Assembly (NCBI GenBank): GCA_013287135.1
Contig: JABDEK010000001.1
Span: 1-64,000 of the forward strand
Length of the DNA stretch: 64,000 nucleotides
Source: Acidobacteriota bacterium
Lineage (GTDB): Bacteria; Acidobacteriota; Terriglobia; Acidiferrales; UBA7541
Direction: 5' to 3'
Shown: positions 1-8,583 of the stretch, piece after piece
Numbering within the stretch: position 1 is the first letter of the stretch
Layout of the letters: every line of letters starts with the position of its first letter
The notes under the pieces: generated by a model
Database searches by the model: none
Told to the model about the DNA's origin: nothing
The model's input: the letters and a program-made list of their open reading frames with translations, nothing else
Translations under genes and position numbers: made by a program

Positions 1-315
1 CAGTTGGTGGGTTACGCCGCGGCTAAAGGCGTGCCGATGGCAAGTGTGGCGATCGCTTGTGCGGCGGTGTTGGAACTAGTCGGAGGACTGGCGATTCTCG
101 TTGGGTTCCAAACAAAAATCGCGGCGTGGGTTCTGTTCCTTTACCTGATACCCGTAACATTCCTTTTTCACAACTTCTGGGCGTTGCAGGGCGCGGAGCA
201 ACAGGACAACATGATCCACTTTTTGAAGAATGTTGCGATCATGGGCGGCCTGGTGATTCTTGCCGCGAACGGTCCGGGGCCCTACTCGGTGGATCATTCA
301 CGCGCGAAAGCTTAG
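1..315 (+). CDS. DoxX family membrane protein (5' truncated)
   Basis: The reading frame is open from the first base, so the true start lies outside the window. The visible 104 residues hold three hydrophobic segments (about residues 12-35, 38-58 and 73-90). Between the last two is the loop HNFWALQGAEQQDNMIHFLKN, typical of DoxX/SURF4-like proteins (HxFW...Q...FxKN). DoxX proteins are small four-helix inner-membrane proteins, some linked to redox functions. A nitroreductase gene follows 78 bases downstream on the same strand and may be co-transcribed. The family call is fairly sure; the substrate is unknown. Confidence 0.8.
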   Translation, partial: QLVGYAAAKGVPMASVAIACAAVLELVGGLAILVGFQTKIAAWVLFLYLIPVTFLFHNFWALQGAEQQDNMIHFLKNVAIMGGLVILAANGPGPYSVDHSRAKA

Positions 316-392
316 GGCAAAGCGTAAACGAAGTAGAAGCGGCGGGCGAACAGCACGCTACGGCAAACATTTCTAAAAGCATCGGAGGGATT

Positions 393-1004
393 ATGAGCGT
401 TGCAAAAAGACCAGCGGAGACAGGCACGCCGATTCATGATTTGATTTCGCACCGCTGGAGTCCCCGAGCCTACGACAGCAGGCCAGTGGAACCAGCAAAA
501 CTTCGTAGTTTGTTTGAAGCGGCGCGATGGGCGGCATCTTCTTACAACGCACAGCCTTGGTACTTTATCGTGGGGACGAAGGACGACCCGGAAAATTACA
601 AGCGCGTGCTGGAGTCGCTTGTGGAATTCAATCAAGGGTGGGCCAAGCAGGCGCCGGTGCTGGCGCTGAGCGTAGCAAAACTGAAATTTGACGATGGCCG
701 ACCGAACCGGCACGCATTCCACGACGTGGGACAAGCAGCCGCGAATTTGGCCTTACAAGCAGAAGCGCTGGGACTTTCCGTGCACCAAATGGCGGGAATC
801 GATGCGGAAAAAGCACGGAAGCTTTTCAATATTCCCGCGGACTATGAAGCCGTGGCAGGATTTGCCATCGGCTATCCCGGAGATCCGCAGTCGCTGCCGG
901 AGGAACTGCGCCAGCGCGAAATAGCTCCGCGCCAGCGCAAGCCGCTCGATTCGTTCGTGTTCACAGGACAATGGGGCAAAAGCTCTCCGCTTCTAAAGTC
1001 CTAG
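393..1004 (+). CDS. Nitroreductase family protein
   Basis: A 203-residue flavin-dependent oxidoreductase of the nitroreductase superfamily. It shows the N-terminal hallmark HRWSPRAYDSRPVE (R and S contacts for FMN phosphate), then RWAASSYNAQPWYF with the usual 'SxxNxQPW' FMN-binding segment. Near the C terminus is AGFAIGYPGD, matching the conserved 'xxIGYP' end of the fold. The frame is open far upstream, but ATG 393 is chosen because GGAGG lies just before it (384-388) and because family homology begins here. It probably uses NAD(P)H to reduce nitro-, quinone- or enone-type substrates in the cytoplasm; the real substrate cannot be told. Its stop codon overlaps the stop of the convergent lipoprotein gene by 4 bases. 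Confidence 0.88.
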   Translation: MSVAKRPAETGTPIHDLISHRWSPRAYDSRPVEPAKLRSLFEAARWAASSYNAQPWYFIVGTKDDPENYKRVLESLVEFNQGWAKQAPVLALSVAKLKFDDGRPNRHAFHDVGQAAANLALQAEALGLSVHQMAGIDAEKARKLFNIPADYEAVAGFAIGYPGDPQSLPEELRQREIAPRQRKPLDSFVFTGQWGKSSPLLKS

Positions 1005-3166
1005 AATTGCCTGGCAATCGTTCCAATCAGCACGTGACTTGTATCTGAGTCGAACAGCAATGCTGTATTGGCGTCGATCAGGTAGTAGGCCAGGCTGTAA
1101 CTGGCGTTCGGATTGGTAACCACAATTGTTGCCGTGCCACGTCCGTTCGAGTCTGGCGCCAGAATCGAGCTATCGATACTGCTGATCGGATCGGTCTGGA
1201 AAACGGAGTTGAAGTTGTTGATGTCCAGATTGCCGTTGGAGACAGACGGCGCACCGAGAGTGACTTGGCCTGACACGTCCTCTTGAATGGCAGCAGAGTC
1301 GTCGTGGAACACTCCCTGGCCGCCGAGGAGCAGGGCAAAGCTGCCAGCAGCGAACTGCGTGACAGTTTTCTGCGTATACGCTGAGCCAGTGGATATCGCG
1401 GTGGCATCCAGCTCAAGCATTACAAGAGCGGGTTCTACCGCTGTAGAGCTTGCCTGCGCCGTTTGATACCCGGCGAATTGTAAGGGGTTTGATCCGGTCG
1501 GACATAGGCCCAACAAAATGCGGCCGGTGGACGGATCGACGGTATAGCTGCAAGTACCTAGCGCGGTGTCCGATGTGACGGTGCCCGCGTTGTTGTTGTC
1601 GAAGACTCCTGCGGTGATGTTGCCATTCCCTCCCGAAGCAAAGACTCCGCCCAGAGCAAAGGCTCCTGTGGGTGAGTTCCCGCCAGACGTGAAAGCATAG
1701 TTGCCGGCAGTAAGGCTTGCTGCGGAGAACGAAGTTCCTGTGGCACCGCTGTACATATTCCCTTGCAGATAGCCAGCGTTGTCGATTTCCACGAAATAGA
1801 GATGCGTGGCATCCACAACGTAAAACGCGAATTGGCGCTGGCCAGTTGCGGCGCTGTCGATGGTCATTTTACCGCGGCCGGTGTCAGGCGCAGTGCTGTC
1901 CAAAGAGTATGAAACATTGAGCGAGGCAGCCTGCGTTGTAGCGCCATGGTCGTTGAGATCCACAACGCCAGTGCCAGTCTGATTAGTGCTATTTCCGCTA
2001 GCCGTAAATTTACCGGCGATTCCCAACGGGGAAAACGCAGTATCAGCACCCAAGCCGGAAAACACATACGGACCGGTGATGGCGGAAAGGTCCGAAGTGT
2101 CGTTCAAATTTTGCTGGTCGATTGTGCCGCTGCCGGTGAAAGTGCGGTCGAAGCGGATGACCCCGGCGTGCTGGTTGGAAGTAAGTGCGAACTGCAACGT
2201 TGTGGCGCCGGGAACGCCAGGATTCAGTAGAATCGTCCCGCGGCCGTCCGGGCCTACCTTGTAAGTGCTGGTGTTGGGTTGAATCTGATACTGGATCCAT
2301 CCATTCGTGGTAAAGCTATCGACGTCTTCGATCCCGCTCGTAATCTTTCCGCTGCCATCCGTCGCGAAGCTGCCTGCCACTGCAAGAAAACCATTCTGAT
2401 CGTTACCGGAGTAAGAGAAGGCGAACTGGCCGCTTAAAGACAGGTCTGAGTAAACGATCGTCGCCGTTGCAGTGGCGGTGACGGCGGGAGTTAGGGTGGA
2501 ATCGGTGGCGGTGACCGTAATTGTGGCGCCGGGCGGCGGCGAGGGCGGAGCCATATATTGGCCGGTGGTTGGATTAATGGCGCCTAGGTCGCCACCGCTC
2601 GCGGAGCTTACGGCCCAAGTGGCATTGGAATCGACGAGGTTGTTTAGAAGCGCGGAAAACTGGACGGAACCGCCGGCCGGAACGGTGGAAGTGGAAGGCG
2701 TTACGGCGAGACCTTGTCCTACGCCGACCGTGAGAATTGCAGTATTTGAAGTGACGATATTGGTGTTGGTGGTGCTGGATGGAACTTGCGGCGCGGTCGC
2801 CGTGATCATTACTTGGCCGTTGTTGGTGGTGGGAGCGACACTGGGAGCCGTGTAAATGCCCTCCTGAACGTCGTCGGGGGAATTTACGATCGTGCCGACT
2901 TGGGAGTTGCCGCCTCCGATGCCATTCACTTGCCAGGTGACCGCAGTCGTAGTAGTGACTGTGGTGTTTGAGAGATTGACTACGGCGGTGAGGGTGATCG
3001 AGGTGTTGAGGTCAGCGGTGGCTGCTGTGGGCGAGATCATTACTGAAGTTACGGTGGCGTTGCCGCTGTTACCGCCACCGCAGGCGGACAGAGTTAAAAC
3101 GATTGCCAGAGCGAGTGAAGAGGTACACAGAGCGGACATCTTTCTTTTGCAGGTTTCCCGGAGCAT
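1001..3166 (-). CDS. Ig-like domain surface lipoprotein
   Basis: About 721 residues. The N terminus has a basic stretch (RETCKRK), a hydrophobic core and a lipobox ending LTLSAC followed by GGG, so it should be a lipidated exported protein. After that come Thr/Ser/Val-rich bacterial Ig-like repeats (roughly residues 35-240, with 'PTAATADLNTSITLTA'-type strands). The C-terminal two thirds hold three related segments with the pattern 'G.YAF...G.....G.FASGGNG.ITAG..D.N', common in acidobacterial surface proteins of unknown role. GTG 3172 also opens the frame, but ATG 3166 is preceded by AAAAGG at good spacing. No catalytic motif is seen. Likely role is adhesion or cell-surface structure (inference). 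Confidence 0.8.
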   Translation of the reverse strand: MLRETCKRKMSALCTSSLALAIVLTLSACGGGNSGNATVTSVMISPTAATADLNTSITLTAVVNLSNTTVTTTTAVTWQVNGIGGGNSQVGTIVNSPDDVQEGIYTAPSVAPTTNNGQVMITATAPQVPSSTTNTNIVTSNTAILTVGVGQGLAVTPSTSTVPAGGSVQFSALLNNLVDSNATWAVSSASGGDLGAINPTTGQYMAPPSPPPGATITVTATDSTLTPAVTATATATIVYSDLSLSGQFAFSYSGNDQNGFLAVAGSFATDGSGKITSGIEDVDSFTTNGWIQYQIQPNTSTYKVGPDGRGTILLNPGVPGATTLQFALTSNQHAGVIRFDRTFTGSGTIDQQNLNDTSDLSAITGPYVFSGLGADTAFSPLGIAGKFTASGNSTNQTGTGVVDLNDHGATTQAASLNVSYSLDSTAPDTGRGKMTIDSAATGQRQFAFYVVDATHLYFVEIDNAGYLQGNMYSGATGTSFSAASLTAGNYAFTSGGNSPTGAFALGGVFASGGNGNITAGVFDNNNAGTVTSDTALGTCSYTVDPSTGRILLGLCPTGSNPLQFAGYQTAQASSTAVEPALVMLELDATAISTGSAYTQKTVTQFAAGSFALLLGGQGVFHDDSAAIQEDVSGQVTLGAPSVSNGNLDINNFNSVFQTDPISSIDSSILAPDSNGRGTATIVVTNPNASYSLAYYLIDANTALLFDSDTSHVLIGTIARQF

Positions 3167-3247
3167 GCTCACCTTTTGTAATCTTATTTTAAGCGCGCTT
3201 TGAGCATACTGTTATTCCTGCCCGAAGCAAAAAAGTTCCTGTTTATT

Positions 3248-3265
3248 TTTGCACTATGATGCAAA
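3248..3265. promoter_or_regulatory. Inverted repeat upstream of the lipoprotein gene
   Basis: TTTGCA and TGCAAA arms separated by 6 bases, lying about 82 bases upstream of the lipoprotein ATG and just after the ABC permease stop. It could be an operator. The stem is too short for a convincing terminator. Weak evidence. Confidence 0.25.
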
Positions 3266-3288
3266 GCCCGACTGGACGGTTGCGCGGC

Positions 3289-4458
3289 TCATAGCTCGCG
3301 GAGAGCCAAGGCTACGGGACGGCGCGCAGCGCGGATGGCAGGCGGTACCCCGCCGATTAAGCCCATGAAGAGGGCGAAAACAATTCCTACTGCGAGAAGG
3401 ATCGGCGTGATGCGGAAAGCGAAGGCGACGGACGAAAACGTTTGCATGTTTAACGTGCTGGTGGTGAGACCGTTTAGCGGAAGCACGGCGGCCGAGCCGA
3501 TCAATCCCCCTACGAACGCTATGAGCAAGGCTTCAAACAGAAAGGACATAACGATGCTGAAAGCGCCGAAGCCGATAGCACGCATGGTGGCGATTTCGCG
3601 CGCGCGCTCGGAAACAGCGGAATACATGGTGTTGAGCGCGCCGAACACTGCGCCGACGCCCATGATCGCAGCCACCAAACTACCCAGGACCGTTATCAAG
3701 GTTGTGAGGCCGCGCGACTGTTTTTCGTAATATTCCAGTTCGCGCGTTACTTCCACGGTCAAGCGCGGGTCGGCGGTGAGCGAATCTTTAAAGGAATCGA
3801 ACGCAGCGGGGGAAGTCAAATGCACGGTGACCGATTGAAATATGTTCTCGGGGCGCTTGTACACCTGAGCGAGAACACGGGCATCGCACCAGATTTCGGA
3901 ATCGAAGGCGCTGCCTCCGGCGTCGAAAATTCCGACCACCTTCCAGGTACCGCTACCAAAGCTCACGGTGTCGCCAAGGTTTAAGCCGGAGTAGGTGCCG
4001 GCAACGTTCCTGCCGACGATCAGCTCTGAAAGGCCCGGCTGAAAAAACCGGCCTTGCGAGATGTGCACGTTCTTGCGGACCTTCAGCGCGTCGGCGGAAA
4101 CGCCGCGTACCTGGACGTTAGCATCCGTACCGGTAGCCTTCAGCGGGAAATTCGCAATGACCACTACCTCGGGACTAACCAACGGCACGCCGTTATCGCG
4201 GGCAATACCGGGGGCGTCCTGAATCACTTTCACTTGATCCAGCCCTACGGCGCCATTTAATTCGGCGGTTGAGCCGGCGCGCATGATTAGCGCGTTGTCG
4301 GCGGATCCGGACGAAACCAAGGTGGCATGAAAGCCGCGCGCGAGGGAAAGCATGGCGATGAATACGCCGACGGTGCCCGCAATTCCGAGAACGGCCACGA
4401 TGGCGGAAACCCAACGGGCGCGCACGCTGCGTAAATTATAAACGATGGGGATGGCCAT
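3289..4458 (-). CDS. ABC transporter permease, FtsX/MacB type (second subunit)
   Basis: 389 residues with the FtsX/DevC architecture. There is one N-terminal membrane helix (about 15-38) and a large extracytoplasmic MacB-PCD-like domain (about 45-260, including 'VVSPEVVVIANFP' and 'VRGVSADAL'). Three C-terminal helices (about 265-380) follow, with the conserved 'SERAREIATMRAIGF' loop that contacts the ATPase. It is the last gene of a minus-strand operon of adaptor, ATPase, permease and permease. The gap to the preceding permease is 3 bases. The two permeases probably form a heterodimer with the 5598-6329 ATPase; the exported substrate is unknown. Confidence 0.88.
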   Translation of the reverse strand: MAIPIVYNLRSVRARWVSAIVAVLGIAGTVGVFIAMLSLARGFHATLVSSGSADNALIMRAGSTAELNGAVGLDQVKVIQDAPGIARDNGVPLVSPEVVVIANFPLKATGTDANVQVRGVSADALKVRKNVHISQGRFFQPGLSELIVGRNVAGTYSGLNLGDTVSFGSGTWKVVGIFDAGGSAFDSEIWCDARVLAQVYKRPENIFQSVTVHLTSPAAFDSFKDSLTADPRLTVEVTRELEYYEKQSRGLTTLITVLGSLVAAIMGVGAVFGALNTMYSAVSERAREIATMRAIGFGAFSIVMSFLFEALLIAFVGGLIGSAAVLPLNGLTTSTLNMQTFSSVAFAFRITPILLAVGIVFALFMGLIGGVPPAIRAARRPVALALREL

Positions 4459-4461
4459 GCC

Positions 4462-5601
4462 TCAAACCCTCCTGAGTGCGTCAACTACGCGCAAACGCAT
4501 CGCCGTTGTGGCGGGAAGTATCCCGGCGAGAATCCCAACGGCCAATGAAATGGCGATTCCCATAATTATCGCGGGACCAGGCAGTCTGAAGTAAGGTAGG
4601 AAACCGTGGGTTGGATCTCCGCCCATGGTGAAGAGTTTTGACAGGCCGATCCCGATGCCTCCGCCGACCGCAGCGATCAGAAGCGATTCGCCTAGAACGA
4701 AGAACAGTACGAAGCGGTCGGTGTATCCCACGGCTTTAAGAACTGCTAGCTCTCCGATACGTTCCCGCACGGCGATGGCCATGGTGTTACCAGTAACAAG
4801 CAGCAAAGTGAAGAACACGACTCCGCCAATGCTGAGGATTAGAAATGAAATGTTGCCGAATTGTTTGGCGAACCCGGTGGCGAGAGCTTTTTCTGTTTCC
4901 GTCTTGGTCTCATAAGGAGAGTTGGCGAAAGTATCGTCGATTGCCTTCACTACGGCGGCCGCATGATCAGGGTCATCGAGTTTGACGATGTACCAGCCGA
5001 TTAAACCTTTTTCGACCTGGCGACGCTCGTCGAAATAATCGTAGTGAAACCAGAATTGGGTGAGGTCGTCCTGGTCGCGCGAACCGGTGTAGATGCCTCG
5101 AATGTTGAATTCCCAAGTGCCAGTGAAAATTGTGCCCTTGATGGGAACGCGGTCACCGACTTTCCAGCCGAAGCGTTTGGCGGTGGTGGCGCCAACAATG
5201 GCGCCTTCGCGATCGGCTACGAAATCCTTCCACTGATCGTCGGGAATCACGAATTCAGGAAAAACCTGTCTCTGGTTTGGAACATCAATCGCGAATTGGG
5301 GAAAAAAGTTTTTTTCATCCTGGTAGATGCCGCCGAACCAATTGTCGAAGGTGACGGCTTTCACGCCGGGAATGCGAAGGATTTGATCGCGATAAGACAT
5401 GGGAAGCGGCTGGATGATGGCGACTTTGTTGATGACGTCGAGGCGGTCAACGCCGGCCAAGTCCACGCCTTGGTTAAATGCGCCATGGACCACCACGAGA
5501 AGGCCGAAGAGAAAGAGCGCGACGGCGAAAGAGCCGATGGTTAGCAGGGTGCGCAACGGTTTGCGAAGTAAATTTGCCATGATGAGCGGCATGAATTTCA
5601 T
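4462..5601 (-). CDS. ABC transporter permease, FtsX/MacB type (first subunit)
   Basis: 379 residues with an N-terminal helix (about 18-40), a periplasmic domain (about 45-255) and three C-terminal helices. The coupling loop is 'RERIGELAVLKAVGYTD'. It starts within the ATGA overlap with the upstream ATPase gene (5598-5601), a sign of translational coupling. Sequence differs clearly from the neighbouring permease although the fold is the same, so this is a heteromeric pair rather than a recent duplication. Members of this group include MacB, LolC/E and DevC exporters. Confidence 0.88.
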   Translation of the reverse strand: MKFMPLIMANLLRKPLRTLLTIGSFAVALFLFGLLVVVHGAFNQGVDLAGVDRLDVINKVAIIQPLPMSYRDQILRIPGVKAVTFDNWFGGIYQDEKNFFPQFAIDVPNQRQVFPEFVIPDDQWKDFVADREGAIVGATTAKRFGWKVGDRVPIKGTIFTGTWEFNIRGIYTGSRDQDDLTQFWFHYDYFDERRQVEKGLIGWYIVKLDDPDHAAAVVKAIDDTFANSPYETKTETEKALATGFAKQFGNISFLILSIGGVVFFTLLLVTGNTMAIAVRERIGELAVLKAVGYTDRFVLFFVLGESLLIAAVGGGIGIGLSKLFTMGGDPTHGFLPYFRLPGPAIIMGIAISLAVGILAGILPATTAMRLRVVDALRRV

Positions 5602-6329
5602 CGCGAGCTCCCTGCTGCGGCGAGAACGCCTTCAACCAGGACGCCTTTATTCAGGTGCAGGGTGGCTTGCGCACGCTCGGCGGCGGCGGGGTCATGCGTA
5701 ACCATCAGGATGGTTTTGCTGTATTCCTTGGAGAGGCGGGTTAGGAGGTCAAGAATCTCGTCCGCGCTCTTGCGGTCGAGGTCGCCGGTGGGCTCGTCGC
5801 AGAGCAGGAACGTGGGATCGGCGATGATGGCGCGGGCGATGGCGACACGCTGTTCTTGTCCGCCGGAGAGCTGGCGAGGGTAGTGATTCACTCTGTCACC
5901 GAGACCTACGATTCCAAGAGCTGCTTCCACGTGTTGACGCCGCTCGGATTTTGAAAGCTTAGTGAGCAGCAGCGGCAATTCCACGTTTTGAAACGCGGTG
6001 AGCACGGGGATCAAGTTGTACATCTGGAAAATAAATCCTACGTGGCGCGCGCGCCATTCAGTGAGTTTGCTGCCGGACATGTGCGTGATTTCGTCGCCGG
6101 CCACGGTGATGCTGCCGCGGGAAGGTACGTCCAAGCCGCCCAGAAGATTCAGCAGCGTGGTTTTGCCGGAGCCGCTGGGGCCCATGAAGGCGACGAACTC
6201 ACCTTTGTCCACGTCGAGATTCAGACCTTGCAAGACGTGGATCACTTCGCCGCCTCGGCTGTAGGTCTTGTCGAGACCGCGGATTTGAATCAGGCTGCCT
6301 GCGCTTCCTCTGCCATCCACTCGAACCAT
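5598..6329 (-). CDS. ABC transporter ATP-binding protein (LolD/MacB-like)
   Basis: 243 residues. Walker A is GPSGSGKTT, the signature is LSGGQEQRVAIARA, Walker B is LLCDEPTGDLD and the H-loop is VTHD. The 'EPTGDLD' form is typical of the LolD/MacB/DevA group, which powers mechanotransmission rather than classical translocation. The signature has LSGGQEQ instead of the common LSGGQQQ. ATG 6329 has AGGAG 9 bases upstream. It sits between the adaptor gene (18 bases away) and the two permeases. The system is split, unlike MacB where the ATPase is fused to the permease. Confidence 0.93.
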   Translation of the reverse strand: MVRVDGRGSAGSLIQIRGLDKTYSRGGEVIHVLQGLNLDVDKGEFVAFMGPSGSGKTTLLNLLGGLDVPSRGSITVAGDEITHMSGSKLTEWRARHVGFIFQMYNLIPVLTAFQNVELPLLLTKLSKSERRQHVEAALGIVGLGDRVNHYPRQLSGGQEQRVAIARAIIADPTFLLCDEPTGDLDRKSADEILDLLTRLSKEYSKTILMVTHDPAAAERAQATLHLNKGVLVEGVLAAAGSSR

Positions 6330-6347
6330 TTCGGAGTCTCCTATTTC

Positions 6348-7580
6348 TTATTTCTTGATCTCGACAGCTTGACCATCGCGAAGAGTTGCCGGGCCTTTCA
6401 CCACGACTGTGTCACCTGCATCAATACCTGCTAAAACTTCTGCGTCGGATCCGCGAGTTCCGCCCAAGATCACTGCGCGGCGCTCGAGACGATTATCTTT
6501 CACCAGAAAAACAATTTTCTTGCCTTGGTCTTCGCGAACTGCGTCTTGCGGAATTAGAGCTGCGGGCTCGGTGGCACCGTTTTTCTGTTCAGGCGCAGCG
6601 CCAAAGAAAGTTACTTTGATGCCCATGTCGGGGAGAATGCGCGGGTCCAATTTTAGAAAGGAGATGCGCACCTTCACCGTGGCCTTCTGACGGTCGGCGG
6701 TGGGTATTACAGTGCGAACGCGCGACGGAATCTGCCACTCGGGATATGCGTCTAGGACGGCTGTGACGTTTTGTCCGGGCACCACGCGGGCGATGTAGGC
6801 TTCGTTCACATCCACTTCGATTTCGTTGGAGTTCATGTCCACGATGGTGGCGATGCCGGTTCGCGTGAAACCACCACCAGCGGAGATAGGCGATACCATT
6901 TCGCCGACTTGCGCATCTTTGGAAACCACGATGCCGTCAAACGGCGCGCGGATTACGGTGTTGTCCACATTCTGTTGCGCTTCGCCAACACGCGCTTGCG
7001 ATGCAGCGACCTGTTCTTTGGCTAGCGCGATCTTCGCGTGCAGACTGTCCGCAGCCATGGTGGCGTTGTCCAAAGTTTCCTGGCTTTGCACGCCGGCGGC
7101 TAGAAGTTGCTTGGCTCGATGTAATTCAATCTCCGCGTTCTTTAGCTGCACTTCAAAATCGGCAATGGCGGCTTGGGCCGAATCACGATCGGCTTTGGCC
7201 GAATCGAGGGCCCGACGCGCGTCGGAATCGTCGAGAGTTGCCAGGACGAATCCTTCCTGTACATGCATGCCTTCATCGAAATTGACTTTGGTGACGCGCC
7301 CAGTGATCTTCGCCGCAATCGTGGCGCGACGCCGAGGCGTAACATAACCGCTGGCATTCAAGAGCGCGGGGCGTCCGGCAGCGGCTTTTTGCGCAACGGC
7401 CACTTCGACCACCGGTTTCTGGCTATGAAAAGCAAATACAGCGCCGGTGACGATAACCACCACGCCCAGGAGCGCGCCGATAATGCCGAAGACTTTTCCG
7501 GCCTTGCCACCTTTGCGCTGGCCTTCGTGAATGCGCAAGGAGCCGAGATCGTGTTTTGGCGGACTTACCGACGATGCCAT
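6348..7580 (-). CDS. HlyD/RND-type periplasmic adaptor protein
   Basis: About 410 residues. It has a cytoplasmic N-terminal tail, one membrane anchor (about 32-55) and then a barrel-sandwich half-motif 'LNASGYVTPRRRATIAAKITGRVTK'. A long coiled-coil hairpin follows (about 110-210, rich in Ala, Lys, Glu and Gln). The second lipoyl half is 'VIRAPFDGIVVSKDAQVGE', and a beta-barrel and membrane-proximal domain close the protein. This is the MacA/DevB-type link to an outer-membrane channel, but no TolC gene is in the window. TTG 7589 also opens the frame, but it sits too close to AAGGAG; ATG 7580 (spacing 11) is preferred. First gene of the export operon. Confidence 0.9.
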   Translation of the reverse strand: MASSVSPPKHDLGSLRIHEGQRKGGKAGKVFGIIGALLGVVVIVTGAVFAFHSQKPVVEVAVAQKAAAGRPALLNASGYVTPRRRATIAAKITGRVTKVNFDEGMHVQEGFVLATLDDSDARRALDSAKADRDSAQAAIADFEVQLKNAEIELHRAKQLLAAGVQSQETLDNATMAADSLHAKIALAKEQVAASQARVGEAQQNVDNTVIRAPFDGIVVSKDAQVGEMVSPISAGGGFTRTGIATIVDMNSNEIEVDVNEAYIARVVPGQNVTAVLDAYPEWQIPSRVRTVIPTADRQKATVKVRISFLKLDPRILPDMGIKVTFFGAAPEQKNGATEPAALIPQDAVREDQGKKIVFLVKDNRLERRAVILGGTRGSDAEVLAGIDAGDTVVVKGPATLRDGQAVEIKK

Positions 7581-7746
7581 CAGGACCAAATCTCCTTAGG
7601 TTCGAGCGCCCTATGTATGTACTACGCCTCTGCGGCAGAAATATTACCGGGGCTCGGGAACTAAAAAACACAGGGAGCGCGGTAAATATATTGTAACTTG
7701 CCAGAGAGGTTTCGGTTACCCAAACAAAAGCGGAAAAGCCCGGGTC

Positions 7747-7778
7747 CCCGGTCGCTGAGATATAAGCGAAGGACCGGG
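7747..7778 (-). terminator. Hairpin downstream of dcd, probable terminator
   Basis: CCCGGT/ACCGGG outer stem and CGCT/AGCG inner stem, with a four-base bulge. Read on the minus strand it lies 15 bases after the dcd stop and is followed by a pyrimidine-rich stretch containing CTTTTCC and CTTTTG. This is not a clean U-run, so efficiency is uncertain. Confidence 0.4.
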
Positions 7779-7792
7779 AAGTTACGCCGAGG

Positions 7793-8347
7793 CTAGATTT
7801 TTGGAAGCACAATTCCCTGCTGCGCCTGATACTTCCCTTTTTTGTCTTTGTACGAGACTTCGCATTGCTCGTCGGATTCGAAGAAAATGACCTGGCAGAG
7901 CCCTTCATTGCCATAGATGCGCGCCGGAAGCGGAGTCGTATTGCTGATTTCCAGCGTTACAAAACCTTCCCATTCCGGCTCGAACGGCGTGACGTTCACG
8001 ATAATTCCGCAGCGAGCATACGTGGACTTGCCGACGCACAGAGTGAGCACGTTGCGCGGAATGCGGAAATATTCCACGGAGCGTCCGAGGGCGAAAGAAT
8101 TCGGCGGCACGATGCAGACATCACCCTTGAATTCGACGAAGGACTTCGAATCGAAGTGTTTTGGATCGACGATGGAGGAATTTACGTTAGTGAAAATGCG
8201 GAATTCGTCTGCGACCCGCATGTCATAACCATAAGAGGAAACGCCATAGCTGATGACTCCGTCGCGCACCTGGCGATCTTCGTAAGGCTCGATCATTTTG
8301 TGCTCGCGAGCCATCTTGCGTATCCATTTGTCAGACTTCACCGACAT
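7793..8347 (-). CDS. dcd: dCTP deaminase
   Basis: 184 residues. It converts dCTP to dUTP (and ammonia) in the cytoplasm, feeding dTMP synthesis. Diagnostic segments are [10 protein letters not shown] near residue 40, [10 protein letters not shown], the nucleotide-binding [12 protein letters not shown], and [15 protein letters not shown] with the catalytic glutamate. The frame can open at TTG 8365, but ATG 8347 has GGAGG 5 bases upstream (8353-8357). Length matches the family (about 185-195). A bifunctional dCTP deaminase/dUTPase cannot be excluded. It is transcribed divergently from the HU-family gene. Confidence 0.93.
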   Translation of the reverse strand: MSVKSDKWIRKMAREHKMIEPYEDRQVRDGVISYGVSSYGYDMRVADEFRIFTNVNSSIVDPKHFDSKSFVEFKGDVCIVPPNSFALGRSVEYFRIPRNVLTLCVGKSTYARCGIIVNVTPFEPEWEGFVTLEISNTTPLPARIYGNEGLCQVIFFESDEQCEVSYKDKKGKYQAQQGIVLPKI

Positions 8348-8473
8348 CGAATCCTCCGGAATCAACAGAAATAACGCAGATAAGCCTTAGCAGCTACGCC
8401 GCAATACCTCGGCTGAATTTTCGCACTGCTCAGTTTAAAAGCGAGTTGCGCATATTATTACACACCACGGCGC

Positions 8474-8502
8474 TTGACAACCTGCAAACCCCTGTCTAGC
8501 AT
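8474..8502 (+). promoter_or_regulatory. Sigma-70-type promoter for the HU-family gene
   Basis: TTGACA (8474-8479), a 17-base spacer and TAGCAT (8497-8502). The -35 is perfect and the -10 matches four of six. Predicted transcription starts near 8509, so the repeated palindromes at 8524-8583 would lie in the transcribed leader. Confidence 0.6.
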
Positions 8503-8523
8503 AGGTTTCCGGTGGATGCAGTA

Positions 8524-8583
8524 GGATCGTGTGATCCAGCCCTGGGGATCGCGCGATCAAGCTGGAGGATCGCGTGATCAAGC
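8524..8583 (+). repeat. Three tandem palindromic units over the HU-gene leader and start
   Basis: Three 17-base units at 8524-8540, 8546-8562 and 8567-8583, each fitting GGATC-N4-GATC(C/A)AGC. Unit starts are 22 and 21 bases apart, about two DNA turns. The third unit contains the GTG start and the first codons of the HU gene; the GGAGG Shine-Dalgarno lies at 8564-8568 at the junction. This arrangement suggests a cooperative operator or an RNA element. Confidence 0.7.

Noticed and set aside
57-392. N-terminal extension of the nitroreductase frame
   Set aside because: It overlaps the DoxX gene in another frame, shows no family similarity, and ATG 393 has a good ribosome site.
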